The position numbers and the translations under genes are program-made. Of a stretch of 44,963 nucleotides of DNA, positions 32,412 to 41,379 are shown in pieces (position 1 is the stretch's first letter; every line of letters begins with the position of its first letter). The notes beneath the pieces were generated by a model that saw nothing but the letters and a program-made list of their open reading frames with translations, was not told where the DNA came from and did no database searches. The stretch is from an uncultured Gammaproteobacteria bacterium (GTDB lineage: Bacteria > Pseudomonadota > Gammaproteobacteria > Pseudomonadales > Pseudohongiellaceae). The stretch is from assembly GCA_937898685.1 (NCBI GenBank), contig CALEJT010000053.1:1-44963 (forward strand). The letters are read 5' to 3'.

Positions 32412-32458
32412 GTAAACCTGCAGGCAGCTGTTACGCCGCGAGGACCCTGCAGGTTTAC
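32412..32458. repeat. Perfect 13-bp inverted repeat between valS and HNH gene
   Basis: GTAAACCTGCAGG (32412-32424) and CCTGCAGGTTTAC (32446-32458) flank 21 bp. It lies between the valS stop and the HNH start (both minus strand). There is no T-run. It could be a hairpin limiting read-through from valS, or a protein-binding palindrome. Confidence 0.7.
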
Positions 32459-32488
32459 CCTGATGGGGACTGACTTTACGCCGGTCGG

Positions 32489-35272
32489 CTACGCTTTGCC
32501 AAGTCTGGCGAACTGCTCCTGCAGTTGTGCCAGCGTGTGTTGAGCGGTGTCACGCTGCTCACGAACCTTGCCGACCACGGCCGCCGGGGCGTTGGCGACG
32601 AAGCGTTCGTTGGCCAGTTGGCCATCCAGTTTGGCGATCTCGGCCTGCAATTTGTCGATTTCCTTGCGCAGACGGGCCCGCTCGGCGTCGAGGTCAATCA
32701 GGCCTTCCAGAGGCACCAGGATTTCCATCTCACCGGCTACCTGCATGGCGGCGACCGGAGCGCTTTCGTCGGCGGCCAGCCAGCGCAGGGATTCCAGCTT
32801 GGCCAGTTTCACCAACGCCTGACGATTGGCTTCGAGCAGTTCGCGGTCCTGGGCCGTGCCCTTGCCGAAGAGCGCCGTCACCGCCTTGGCAGGGGAGATG
32901 TTGAGCTCGCCACGGATGTTGCGCAGGCACAGGATCACGCGCTGCAGCCACGCGATTTCGGCTTCCACATCCGGACGCACTGCATCGTCGTTCGGCGTCG
33001 GGTAGGCCTGCAGCATCAGGGTGTCGCCTTCGATGCCGAGCATCGGCGCAGCCTTGAGCCAGATCTCTTCGGTGATGAAGGGCATCAGCGGATGGGCCAG
33101 GCGCAGGCTCTGCTCGAGGACGCTGAGCAGGGTGTAGCGGGTGGCGTTCTTCTGCGCTTCGCTGGCTTTCTCATCCCACAGCACGGGTTTGGAGAGTTCC
33201 AGGTACCAATCGCAGTACTCGTTCCAGAAGAAGTCGTACACCGCCTGCGACACGAGGTCGAAACGGTAGGCCGCCATGTTGTCGATGACCTTGTTCAGCG
33301 CAGCCTGCAAGCGCGACTGGATCCACAGATCCGCACGCGAATAGTCGCTTTCGTTCGCAGGCTTGGTGACCTGTGCGTTTTCGGTGTTCATGAACACGTA
33401 GCGCGCCGCATTCCAGATCTTGTTGCAGAAGTTGCGATAGCCTTCCATGCGGCCGAGGTCGAAGTTGATGTCGCGACCGGTCGAGGCGAGCGAATAGAAG
33501 GTGTAGCGCAGCGCGTCGGTGCCGTGCGCCGCGATGCCATCGGGGAACTGCTTGCGCGTGGCTTTCTCGATCTTGCTGGCAAGCTGCGGCTGCATCATGC
33601 CGCTGGTACGTTTCTGTACCAGGCTTTCCAGATCGATGCCGTCGATGAGGTCGATGGGGTCGAGCACGTTGCCTTTCGACTTCGACATCTTCTGACCTTC
33701 CGCATCGCGGATCAGGCCGTGGATATAGACGGTCTTGAAGGGGATCTGACCGGTGAACTTCAGGGTCATCATGATCATGCGCGCGACCCAGAAGAAGATG
33801 ATGTCGAAACCGGTGACCAGCACGTCGGTCGGATGGAACTTCTGCAATTCCGGCGTGTTCTCCGGCCAGCCGAGCGTGCCGAAGGTCCACAGTGCGGAAC
33901 TGAACCAGGTGTCGAGCACGTCTTCGTCGCGACGTAGTTCGACGTCGGCGCTCAGACCGTATTTGCTGCGCACTTCCTCTTCGTTGCGCGCCACGTAGAC
34001 CTTGCCTTCGTTGTCGTACCAGGCCGGAATGCGATGGCCCCACCAGAGCTGACGGCTGATGCACCAATCCTGGATGTCGCGCATCCAGGCGAAATAGGTG
34101 TTTTCCCAGTTCTTCGGTACGAACTGAATCTGACCTTCCTCGACCACCTTGATCGCCGGTTCGGCGAGAGTCTTGGTGGCGACGTACCACTGGTCGGTGA
34201 GGAAGGGCTCGATGACGGTGCCACTGCGGTCGCCGCGCGGCACTTTCAGTTTGTGCGGTTCGATCTTCTCGACGAGACCTTCGTTCTCGAGATCACGTAC
34301 GAGCTGCTTGCGGCAGTCGAAACGGTCGAGACCACGATAGGCCTCGGGCGCGGCGTCATTGATGGCGCCATCGCGCGTGAGGATGTTGATCATCGGCAGC
34401 TTGTGACGCTGACCGACTTCGTAGTCGTTGAAGTCGTGTGCCGGCGTGATCTTCACGCAGCCCGTGCCGAATTCCGGATCGACGTAGGTGTCGGCGATGA
34501 TCGGAATCGTGCGGCCGCAGAGCGGCAGTTCCACCTGCTGGCCGATCAGATGCTGATAGCGCTCGTCGTCGGGATGTACGGCAACGGCGGTATCGCCCAG
34601 CAGCGTTTCGGGACGCGTGGTGGCGATCACGATGTAGGGCTTGCCGTCCTTCGTGGTGGCGCCGCCCAGAAGCGGATAGCGGAAATACCAGAGGTGGCCG
34701 TTCTCTTCCTCGGAAATCACTTCGAGGTCGGAGATGGCGGTGTGGAGCTTGGTATCCCAGTTGACCAAACGCTTGCCGCGATAGATCAGGCCTTCGTCGT
34801 AGAGACGGACGAAGACTTCTTCCACCGCACGCGAGAAGCCGGGGTCCATGGTGAAGCGTTCGCGCGACCAGTCGATCGACGAGCCGAGACGACGCAGCTG
34901 GCGCGTGATGGTGTCGCCCGAGCTCTGCTTCCATTCCCAGACCTTCTCGAGGAATTTCTCACGGCCCAGCTCCACACGGCTCACGCCCTGCGCAGCGAGC
35001 TGGCGCTCCACCACCATCTGCGTGGCGATGCCGGCGTGGTCGGTGCCGCCCTGCCACAGTGCGCTGTAGCCGCGCATGCGGTGATAGCGGATGAGGGCAT
35101 CCATGATGGCGTTGTTGAAGCCATGACCCATGTGCAGGCTGCCCGTCACGTTCGGCGGCGGGATCATGATGGTATAGGGCTTGTCGGCGGCGCTGGGCTT
35201 GAAATAGCCCTTTTCCTCCCACTTGCGGTAGAGGGCACCTTCGATGGCGTGAGGATCGTAAGTCTTGTCCAT
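32489..35272 (-). CDS. valS: Valyl-tRNA synthetase
   Basis: The product is a 927-residue class I aminoacyl-tRNA synthetase that charges tRNA-Val and edits mischarged threonine. The HIGH-type motif HMGH is at residues 47-50 after PPPNVTGSL, and KMSKS is at 528-532 followed by KGNVLDP. Between them lies the CP1 editing domain, then the helical anticodon-binding domain. A C-terminal coiled-coil arm (LDAERARLRKEIDKLQAEI) is typical of ValRS. The frame is open upstream to 35380, but the start at 35272 gives the canonical N-terminus MDKTYDPHAIEGALYRKW. The length is slightly below E. coli ValS (951). It is a housekeeping gene, divergent from the hydroxyacid dehydrogenase gene. Confidence 0.97.
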   Translation of the reverse strand: MDKTYDPHAIEGALYRKWEEKGYFKPSAADKPYTIMIPPPNVTGSLHMGHGFNNAIMDALIRYHRMRGYSALWQGGTDHAGIATQMVVERQLAAQGVSRVELGREKFLEKVWEWKQSSGDTITRQLRRLGSSIDWSRERFTMDPGFSRAVEEVFVRLYDEGLIYRGKRLVNWDTKLHTAISDLEVISEEENGHLWYFRYPLLGGATTKDGKPYIVIATTRPETLLGDTAVAVHPDDERYQHLIGQQVELPLCGRTIPIIADTYVDPEFGTGCVKITPAHDFNDYEVGQRHKLPMINILTRDGAINDAAPEAYRGLDRFDCRKQLVRDLENEGLVEKIEPHKLKVPRGDRSGTVIEPFLTDQWYVATKTLAEPAIKVVEEGQIQFVPKNWENTYFAWMRDIQDWCISRQLWWGHRIPAWYDNEGKVYVARNEEEVRSKYGLSADVELRRDEDVLDTWFSSALWTFGTLGWPENTPELQKFHPTDVLVTGFDIIFFWVARMIMMTLKFTGQIPFKTVYIHGLIRDAEGQKMSKSKGNVLDPIDLIDGIDLESLVQKRTSGMMQPQLASKIEKATRKQFPDGIAAHGTDALRYTFYSLASTGRDINFDLGRMEGYRNFCNKIWNAARYVFMNTENAQVTKPANESDYSRADLWIQSRLQAALNKVIDNMAAYRFDLVSQAVYDFFWNEYCDWYLELSKPVLWDEKASEAQKNATRYTLLSVLEQSLRLAHPLMPFITEEIWLKAAPMLGIEGDTLMLQAYPTPNDDAVRPDVEAEIAWLQRVILCLRNIRGELNISPAKAVTALFGKGTAQDRELLEANRQALVKLAKLESLRWLAADESAPVAAMQVAGEMEILVPLEGLIDLDAERARLRKEIDKLQAEIAKLDGQLANERFVANAPAAVVGKVREQRDTAQHTLAQLQEQFARLGKA

Positions 35273-35432
35273 GGTCGTGGATCGTATGCTCGAAGCCGGA
35301 CCGGCCGGCGAAAGGCGCGGATTATAGCCCGGGGGAGGGCGCGGCTCCACGTTGGGGCAGGTCGCGTCCAGGGCTGCCAAATGGCGCTGCTTGCGGCATC
35401 ATTCGCCGCTCTTGCTGTTTACGGATATCCGC

Positions 35433-36419
35433 ATGCCCACCGCGCTTTACTTCAAACCCACCTGGGAGCGTTTGGCTCCTCGCATACAGGCCCTGGCGCC
35501 GGATCTGCGCGTCGGTCTCTACGATGAGAACGGTGCCATCACCCTCGATGGCGCTCCGATGAGCCTGGAAGAGCTGCAGCCGCAGTACTTCTGGATCCAC
35601 AGCGAGCTCTTCTTCTCGCCGCGTCTGAAGGACTACTTCGAGCTGATGCTTCAGTCCTCCTCGATCGAATGGCTGCACACCATCAATACGGGCCTCGACA
35701 AGTTGCCCTATCTCGACCTGGTCGAGCGTGGCGTGAAGGTGACGAACAACCATAGCCAGGCGATCGCCATTGCCGAGTTCGTCTTCGGCCAGGTGCTGGC
35801 CCATTTCCAGGACGTGGCCGATTACCGCGCCAAGCAGGCGGAAGGGATCTGGAAGCATCGCGCCTTCCGCGAAGTCAGCGGCAGTCGCTGGGTATTGGTG
35901 GGCTTCGGTGCCATCGCGCGGGAACTGGCGGTGCGTCTGCGCGCCTTCGGCGCCGAGGTGATCGCAGTCCGTCGTTCACCGGAGGGCGAAGGCTTGGCCG
36001 ACGTCGTGCTGCCCACCGAGCGGATATATGAAGTGTTGCCCGAAGCCGATGTCGTCGTCTTGGCCTGCGCCTCCAATGCGTCCACGCGCAACCTGGTCGA
36101 CCAACGTTTCCTCGCTGCGATGAACGAGCGCTCGGTGCTGGTGAACATCGCGCGCGGTGATCTGGTGGTGGAAGAAGATCTGCGTGCCGCGCTCGATGCG
36201 GGGCGCCCCGCCTACGCGGTGCTCGATGTGTTCAACGATGAGCCGCCCCAGCCGGACAGCTGGGTGTGGCAACATCCGCGCGTGTCGCTCACGCCGCATA
36301 CCTCGAACGCTGGCAGCGGCATGCGCCGCCGCAGCGAGGAGTTGTTCCTCGACAATCTGCGGCGTGCACTGGTGGGCGCGCCGCTGCTCAATCAAGTGAG
36401 TCGTCGTGACATCGTGTGA
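35433..36419 (+). CDS. D-2-hydroxyacid dehydrogenase family protein
   Basis: The product is a 328-residue NAD(P)-dependent oxidoreductase interconverting 2-hydroxy and 2-oxo acids. The dinucleotide motif GFGAIA is at residues 157-162. The catalytic Arg241 (NIARGDLV), Glu270 (FNDEP) and His289 (LTPHTS) are all present. The substrate-binding part is short in known signatures, so the substrate is open (glyoxylate, hydroxypyruvate or other). The frame extends to 35352, but the ATG at 35433 starts at the family boundary. It is followed after 36 bp by the dienelactone-hydrolase-like gene, so the pair may be an operon. Confidence 0.9.
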   Translation: MPTALYFKPTWERLAPRIQALAPDLRVGLYDENGAITLDGAPMSLEELQPQYFWIHSELFFSPRLKDYFELMLQSSSIEWLHTINTGLDKLPYLDLVERGVKVTNNHSQAIAIAEFVFGQVLAHFQDVADYRAKQAEGIWKHRAFREVSGSRWVLVGFGAIARELAVRLRAFGAEVIAVRRSPEGEGLADVVLPTERIYEVLPEADVVVLACASNASTRNLVDQRFLAAMNERSVLVNIARGDLVVEEDLRAALDAGRPAYAVLDVFNDEPPQPDSWVWQHPRVSLTPHTSNAGSGMRRRSEELFLDNLRRALVGAPLLNQVSRRDIV

Positions 36420-36455
36420 AGTCGCGCCGCAATCAGGAATCAAGAAGGAGTGACG

Positions 36456-37205
36456 ATGTCCGCTCAAGCGCAATATCGCTACGAACTGCATACGCGCACG
36501 GTGCTCGATTCGCCGATGGAAATCCTGCTGTTCCGTCCCGACCAACCGGGCCCGCATCCGGGGCTTGTGCTGTGTCAGCACATTCCGATGGGACACACGG
36601 GACTCGAGCATGATCCCTTTACGTTGACGACGGCACGGCGTCTGGCCGATGCCGGTTTCGTGGTCGTCGTGCCATTTATCTTCCACTGGTGGCCCAAGGA
36701 GGCGCCGGTGGAAATCAAGCGCGAGGAAAGTCGTGACGATTGGACCGTGGCCGATCTGCGCGCTGCCCACGAACTTTTGCGCAGTGACGCCGACGTCGAT
36801 CCGAAACGCATCGGCATCGTCGGTCACTGCTGGGGAGGGCGTGTGGCGTGGTTGGGGGCCGGTCACCTGCCGGATCTGGAGGTGATGGCGGTCTTCTACG
36901 GCGGCAACATCCGCAAAGGACTCGGCGCCGGCAATCCACCGCCCTTGAGTCTGACGCGCTTCATGGAAGTGCGTCGCGTCATCGGCTTCTTCGGCAACAA
37001 CGACACCAATCCCTCGCCGGAAGATGTCGATCTCTACGCGCAGGCGCTGCAGGAGGCGGGCATCGATTACGAGTTTCATCGTTACGATGGGGCTGGGCAT
37101 GCTTTCCAGAACTTCCCCATGCCCGAGCGCTACCACGCCGAGGCCAGTGAGGATGCCTGGCAGAAATTGCTGAGCTTCCTGCGACGCGAACTGAAGGTCG
37201 CATGA
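36456..37205 (+). CDS. Dienelactone hydrolase-family alpha/beta hydrolase
   Basis: The product is a 249-residue cytoplasmic alpha/beta hydrolase of the dienelactone hydrolase family. The nucleophile elbow is GHCWGG with Cys125 in place of Ser, as in carboxymethylenebutenolidase. His215 lies in GAGHAF, and an Asp near 183 (NNDTNPSP) completes a triad. Classical members open dienelactones in chlorocatechol degradation, but many act on other esters; no aromatic-ring pathway genes are nearby. A GTG at 36450 is in frame, but ATG 36456 has AAGGAG (36445-36450) at ideal spacing. It lies 36 bp after the dehydrogenase gene and before a TetR gene in the same direction. Confidence 0.88.
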   Translation: MSAQAQYRYELHTRTVLDSPMEILLFRPDQPGPHPGLVLCQHIPMGHTGLEHDPFTLTTARRLADAGFVVVVPFIFHWWPKEAPVEIKREESRDDWTVADLRAAHELLRSDADVDPKRIGIVGHCWGGRVAWLGAGHLPDLEVMAVFYGGNIRKGLGAGNPPPLSLTRFMEVRRVIGFFGNNDTNPSPEDVDLYAQALQEAGIDYEFHRYDGAGHAFQNFPMPERYHAEASEDAWQKLLSFLRRELKVA

Positions 37206-37242
37206 TTCACTTCATCCCTCTGTAGAAGCGCGCGGGTCGAGA

Positions 37243-37270
37243 TTGACCCGCGGGTCAGCGCTGCTATCAT
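37243..37270 (+). promoter_or_regulatory. Promoter with embedded palindrome upstream of the TetR gene
   Basis: The -35 is TTGACC (37243-37248) and the -10 is TATCAT (37265-37270), spacer 16. A perfect 14-bp palindrome TGACCCGCGGGTCA (37244-37257) covers the -35. A further half-site CGCGGGTC is at 37231-37238. This is what a self-repressing TetR operator would look like. Confidence 0.7.
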
Positions 37271-37306
37271 CCCGCCCGTTCACCACATCACCGCAGGACC
37301 AAGGTC

Positions 37307-37933
37307 ATTACCACCCCAACCATCACGGGAAAGCGAGAGCAGCAAAAGGAAGCGCGCCGCAACGCCATCATCGATGCCGCGCTGGAAGAATTCGCGACCC
37401 AGGGTTTCTCTGCCACCAAGCTCGACGACGTCGCCATACGCGCCGGCATCGGCAAGGGCACGATCTATCTCTACTTCGACAGCAAGGAACGCCTCTTCGA
37501 GGAAGTGGTGCGCCGAACGCTGTTCCCCGGACGCGACCAGGCCATTTCCTTCATCGATGAATTCGAGGGCAGCGCGAGCGAACTCCTGAGCATCCATTTC
37601 TCGCGCATGCATGCCTTCATGCACAGTGCGCTGCTGCCTTCGATGCTGCTGGTGGTGATCGGCGAGGCGCTGCGTTTTCCGCAGGTCTCGCGTTTCTTCT
37701 ACGAGGAAATGATCCTGCCTTCGCAGCAGCTGGTGCTGCGCATCATTCGCAAGGGCATCGCCAGCGGCGAGTTCCGCGAAGATGCGGAAGACATCTACAC
37801 CCAATTCCTGATGGCGCCGGTGTTGCACGGTGCGATGTGGAATCTGCAATTCCGTGATGTGGCACCGATCGACCCCGAACGCTATGCTCGCAGCCACGTC
37901 GAATTCATCCTGCATGCGTTGCGCAAGGTCTGA
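37307..37933 (+). CDS. TetR/AcrR-family transcriptional regulator, probable ATT start
   Basis: The product is about 208 residues. The N-terminal helix-turn-helix is clear: ARRNAIIDAALEEFATQGF, TKLDDVAIRAGIGKGTIYLYF, DSKERLFEEVV, followed by a helical ligand-binding domain. The frame has no ATG, GTG or TTG between the stop at 37244 and a GTG at 37505, which would remove the whole DNA-binding domain. The only plausible initiator giving a full protein is ATT at 37307, with AGGACCAAGG upstream and 30-40 nt after the promoter. A sequencing error at the start codon is the alternative. It is probably autoregulated through the palindrome in its promoter. The exported beta-propeller gene follows after 20 bp. 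The ligand is unknown. Confidence 0.82.
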   Translation: MTTPTITGKREQQKEARRNAIIDAALEEFATQGFSATKLDDVAIRAGIGKGTIYLYFDSKERLFEEVVRRTLFPGRDQAISFIDEFEGSASELLSIHFSRMHAFMHSALLPSMLLVVIGEALRFPQVSRFFYEEMILPSQQLVLRIIRKGIASGEFREDAEDIYTQFLMAPVLHGAMWNLQFRDVAPIDPERYARSHVEFILHALRKV

Positions 37934-37953
37934 TTGCGAGTGGTGAAGAGCTC

Positions 37954-38922
37954 ATGAAGAACCTGCCTCTCGTGCTGGTTGCAGGCGTGATCCTGCTCGG
38001 GTCGCTGCTGTTTTCGCCCCGCTTCGATCCCGCCTGGGAGCGGGCCTATGCGCCGGAACTCTTCGCGCGGGTCAGCATCCCCCCCTTGAACGAGCTCAGC
38101 GGCATCGTGCTGAGCCAGCGCTATCCCGGTTTGCTCTGGGCTCACAACGACAGTGGCGACAAGCCGCGTATCTTCGCGCTCGATTTGTCCGGGCGCTCGA
38201 TTCTTCCCACCTACAGTGCGCTGTCGCAGTACGGCGACGCGCCGCAGGCCGGCAAGCGGCAGTGGCAGGGCTTCGAGGTGCTCGGTGCGGAAAACATCGA
38301 TTGGGAGGACATCGCCACCGATGGGCGTTACCTCTACATCGCCGACATGGGCAACAACGGCAACGATCGCCGCGATCTCGCCGTCTATGCCCTGAGCGAA
38401 ATCGATCCCAGGGCGTCGACGCGTTCGGCGGTGCTGCAGAAATATCCGGTGGTCTATCCCGATCAAACCGGTTTCCCCGATCCCACCTGGGACTTCGACA
38501 GCGAAAGTCTGTTCGCGGCGGATGACGCGCTCTACATCATCACCAAACATCGCAGCAGCAGCTTCCCGCGCCGGATGGAGCGCGGTGCAAAGCTGTATCG
38601 ACTCGACACGCGTTTCACCGATCGCGACAACGTTCTTACCCTGGTCGACAGCAACAGCGAACTGCGCGCCGCTTCCGGTGCCGACGTGTCTCCGAATGGT
38701 CAGCGCCTGGCCGTGATCACCTACACCGCGCTGTGGTTGTTCGATCGCCCGAGCGACGGCAGCGATCGTTGGCTGAGCAGTTCGCCGCGCAAGATCGATC
38801 TCAATCCACGTGTGGTGAAGCAAGCGGAAGCCATCACCTGGCTCGACGACGATACCCTGCTTTTCGGCAATGAGCAGCGCGAGCTCTTTCGCGTGAACGT
38901 AAACGAGTTACCTCTGCAGTGA
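37954..38922 (+). CDS. Exported beta-propeller-like protein, unknown function
   Basis: The product is a 322-residue protein with an N-terminal hydrophobic segment (residues 4-20, LPLVLVAGVILLGSLLF) acting as a signal or anchor. Motifs LNELSGIV, HNDSGD (64-69), DWEDIA (116-121) and IADMGNNGNDRR recur in a family of uncharacterised secreted proteins with a predicted propeller fold, perhaps distantly related to SdiA-regulated or phytase-like proteins; this link is from memory and weak. The Asp-rich motifs suggest metal binding. It lies between the TetR gene and the RelA/SpoT-TPR gene, overlapping the latter by 4 bp (GTGA), which suggests translational coupling. I assign no function. Confidence 0.75.
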   Translation: MKNLPLVLVAGVILLGSLLFSPRFDPAWERAYAPELFARVSIPPLNELSGIVLSQRYPGLLWAHNDSGDKPRIFALDLSGRSILPTYSALSQYGDAPQAGKRQWQGFEVLGAENIDWEDIATDGRYLYIADMGNNGNDRRDLAVYALSEIDPRASTRSAVLQKYPVVYPDQTGFPDPTWDFDSESLFAADDALYIITKHRSSSFPRRMERGAKLYRLDTRFTDRDNVLTLVDSNSELRAASGADVSPNGQRLAVITYTALWLFDRPSDGSDRWLSSSPRKIDLNPRVVKQAEAITWLDDDTLLFGNEQRELFRVNVNELPLQ

Positions 38923-40151
38923 ACGTATTGGAAGCCATTTCGCAGGCCTATGCGGCGCACGGTGAAAGCTGGCGTCGGCATCTGGTTGCGCTCGGCGCAG
39001 AAGTCGAGGAACTGCTGCGTCGTCATCATTTGCACGTGGGCGTGAAGCTGCGCGTGAAGACCTTCGAAAGTCTGAGTGAAAAGCGCAGTTTTCTCGCACG
39101 CACCGGTGAAGGCGAACCCGAGATCAAGGATCTGCTCGGGCTGCGCATCATCGTGCCGTTCCAGGAGGAAGTGGAAACGGCGGTATCGCTCCTGCGCGAG
39201 CACTATGGCGCGAGCGACATCGAGCGCAAGTCCGAAAAACTGAGCTTCCGCGAGTTCGCCTACGATTCGGTGCACGTCGAGTTGCCGCTGCGGGAAATGT
39301 TGGTGCTGCCGCCCGGTTGTCGGCCGGTGGTGGAAGTGCAGGTGCGCACCATCCTGCAGGATGCGTGGGCCGAGGTGGAGCACGAACTGATCTACAAGAA
39401 TCACTTTCGCTTTCCCAACAACGATTCCATTCGCAAGAAGCTGGCTGCGGTGAACGCCAGCCTCAGTCTCGCCGACATGATCTTTCAGGAAATCCGCGAC
39501 ACCCAGAAGGCCTTGGCGCGCTGGGGCAGGGAGCGTTTTCAGGCCATGCTCGATCAGAGCTCGGCGCTCGCGGTGCAGGATTTCAATCACCTGCAGCAAG
39601 AGCTCGGTCCGCAGGCCTCGCTGCCTGGGCTGGAGTTGCCGCTGGGCAACAAGCGCGACGAGATAGAACGACATCTGCTGGCCGGATTGAAGGCGCACAA
39701 CGAGAAGGACTACTGGACGGCGGTGAAGCATTACAGCCAGGTACTCACGCTCAATCCGGAAATCGCGGTGCGTTCGATCGTCTTCAATCACCGCGGCATG
39801 TGCTACTTCATGCTGAATCGCGAAACGCAGGCGCTGAGCGATTTCGATCGCAGTTACCAATGCGACAAGAACAATTATCGTGCGTTAAATAATCGCGCGA
39901 TGGTTCTACGCCGCATGGGTTATGTGGATGTGGCACTCGAATGCTTCGAACAGTCGCTGCAGATTGCCCCCAACCAGCCCAGCGTCTATTTCCTGCGTGG
40001 CCAGACCTTGGCCGAAATCGATCAGATCGAGCGCGCCTGCTCCGACCTCGAACGGGCGCTGGCGCTCGATCCCTCCCATGAGGAAGCCAGGGAGCTGTTG
40101 GAAAAGCTCCAGCAGCGCGCCAAAACCACCCCGGGAGCCCCCGAAAGATAA
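38919..40151 (+). CDS. RelA/SpoT synthetase-domain protein fused to TPR repeats
   Basis: The product is 410 residues. Residues 1-220 match the (p)ppGpp synthetase domain of small alarmone synthetases. KLRVKTFESLSEK (43-55), DLLGLRI (71-77), YDSVH (115-119) and EVQVRTILQDAWAEVEHE (139-156) followed by LIYK correspond to the nucleotide-binding, G-loop and catalytic ExQxR elements. There is no HD hydrolase domain and no TGS/ACT regulatory region. Residues 250-390 hold about four TPRs, expected to bind a protein partner. The start is GTG at 38919 overlapping the upstream stop (GTGA). It could make ppGpp, modify tRNA like toxic SAS enzymes, or be inactive; the sequence does not decide. No antitoxin-like gene was recognised beside it. 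Confidence 0.87.
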   Translation: MNVLEAISQAYAAHGESWRRHLVALGAEVEELLRRHHLHVGVKLRVKTFESLSEKRSFLARTGEGEPEIKDLLGLRIIVPFQEEVETAVSLLREHYGASDIERKSEKLSFREFAYDSVHVELPLREMLVLPPGCRPVVEVQVRTILQDAWAEVEHELIYKNHFRFPNNDSIRKKLAAVNASLSLADMIFQEIRDTQKALARWGRERFQAMLDQSSALAVQDFNHLQQELGPQASLPGLELPLGNKRDEIERHLLAGLKAHNEKDYWTAVKHYSQVLTLNPEIAVRSIVFNHRGMCYFMLNRETQALSDFDRSYQCDKNNYRALNNRAMVLRRMGYVDVALECFEQSLQIAPNQPSVYFLRGQTLAEIDQIERACSDLERALALDPSHEEARELLEKLQQRAKTTPGAPER

Positions 40152-40157
40152 GGAATT

Positions 40158-40174
40158 CGCCATTCTAAATGGCG
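40158..40174. repeat. Small hairpin upstream of purK
   Basis: CGCCAT-tctaa-ATGGCG, 6 bp just after the RelA/SpoT-TPR stop. A TATGAT at 40186-40191 may be the purK -10, although no good -35 is seen. No PurR box was recognised. Confidence 0.4.
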
Positions 40175-40223
40175 GGTCTCGGTGGTATGATGCGCCGCTT
40201 TCTTTCCAGGGCCGTGTCTTGGC

Positions 40224-41363
40224 ATGAAAGCGTTCTATCAGGATTTTCGCCTGGGCATTCTCGGCGGCGGTCAACTTGGCCGCATGTTGCTGCAAGCCTG
40301 TCCCAACTACGACGTCTACAACGTGGTCCTCGATCCGGACCCCGAAGCGCCGTGTCGTCATCTCGCTTCCCGTTTCGTTCAGGGCAGTTTGACCGACTAC
40401 GAAACCGTCTATCGCTTCGGCAAGGAAGTGGATCTGCTCACGATCGAAATCGAGAACGTCAACGTTCAGGCGCTCTATCAACTCGAGCGCGAGGGGCTGA
40501 CGATCTACCCACAGCCGCGAGTGATCGACATCATCCAGGACAAGCGCACGCAGAAGCAGTTCTATCGTGACAACGGCATCCCGACGCCGGAGTTCATCCT
40601 GGTCGACGGTAAGGCCGACATCGCCGCCAACCTCGACTTCCTTCCGGCGTTCAACAAGCTCGGTCGTGGCGGTTACGACGGCGGCGGCGTACGTCGACTC
40701 GATGGTGCCGCAGACATCGAGCGCGCCTTCGATGCGCCGGGCGTATTGGAAAAACTGGTGGACTTCGATCGTGAGATTTCGGTGATTGCGGCGCGCAACG
40801 CACAAGGCGAAATCGCCGTGTTCCCGGCGGTCGAATGCGTATTCGATCCGCGCTACAACCTGGTCGACTATCTGCTCGCTCCCAGTCAGGCTTCTGCCGC
40901 CATTCTGGAACGCGCCGAAGCAATCGCGCGCATGGTGATCGACCGCCTGGGGCTCGTCGGCATTCTGGCAGTGGAAATGTTCGTCACGCGTGATGGCGAA
41001 GTGTTGGTCAACGAGGTGGCACCGCGCCCCCACAACAGTGGACACCAGACCATCAATGCCAACTACACCTCACAGTACGAGCAGCATCTGCGCGCCATTC
41101 TCGGTCTGCCGCTCGGCTCGACTGCTCTCAAGTCGCCCTCGGCCATGGTCAACGTGCTGGGCGAGGAGGGGCACAGTGGCCCGGCCCGCTACGAAGGCCT
41201 GAATGAACTGTTGTCCATCAGCGGTGTGAACCTCTTCCTCTACGGCAAGAAGTTCACTCGCCCGAAACGCAAGATGGGGCATGTCACGATTCTGGATAAC
41301 GACCTCGAGCGCCTCATGCAGAAAGTGGCGCAGGTCAAGCAAACCATTCGTGTAGTGGCGTGA
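40224..41363 (+). CDS. purK: N5-carboxyaminoimidazole ribonucleotide synthase
   Basis: The product is a 379-residue ATP-grasp enzyme of purine synthesis, converting AIR, bicarbonate and ATP to N5-CAIR. GILGGGQLGRML (residues 11-22) is the N-terminal signature; FNKLGRGGYDGGG and EVAPRPHNSGH belong to the ATP-grasp and active-site regions. The wording of the sequence (DPDPEAPCRHLA, QGSLTDYETVYRFGKEVDLLTIEIENVNV, QPRVIDIIQDKRTQKQFY) reads to me like Bacteroidota PurK rather than E. coli PurK, and the length is greater than E. coli's 355. purE follows after 16 bp, giving the order purK-purE, the reverse of E. coli. The ribosome-binding site is weak. Confidence 0.95.
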   Translation: MKAFYQDFRLGILGGGQLGRMLLQACPNYDVYNVVLDPDPEAPCRHLASRFVQGSLTDYETVYRFGKEVDLLTIEIENVNVQALYQLEREGLTIYPQPRVIDIIQDKRTQKQFYRDNGIPTPEFILVDGKADIAANLDFLPAFNKLGRGGYDGGGVRRLDGAADIERAFDAPGVLEKLVDFDREISVIAARNAQGEIAVFPAVECVFDPRYNLVDYLLAPSQASAAILERAEAIARMVIDRLGLVGILAVEMFVTRDGEVLVNEVAPRPHNSGHQTINANYTSQYEQHLRAILGLPLGSTALKSPSAMVNVLGEEGHSGPARYEGLNELLSISGVNLFLYGKKFTRPKRKMGHVTILDNDLERLMQKVAQVKQTIRVVA

Positions 41364-41379
41364 GCTCCGGAGCCTCTTC

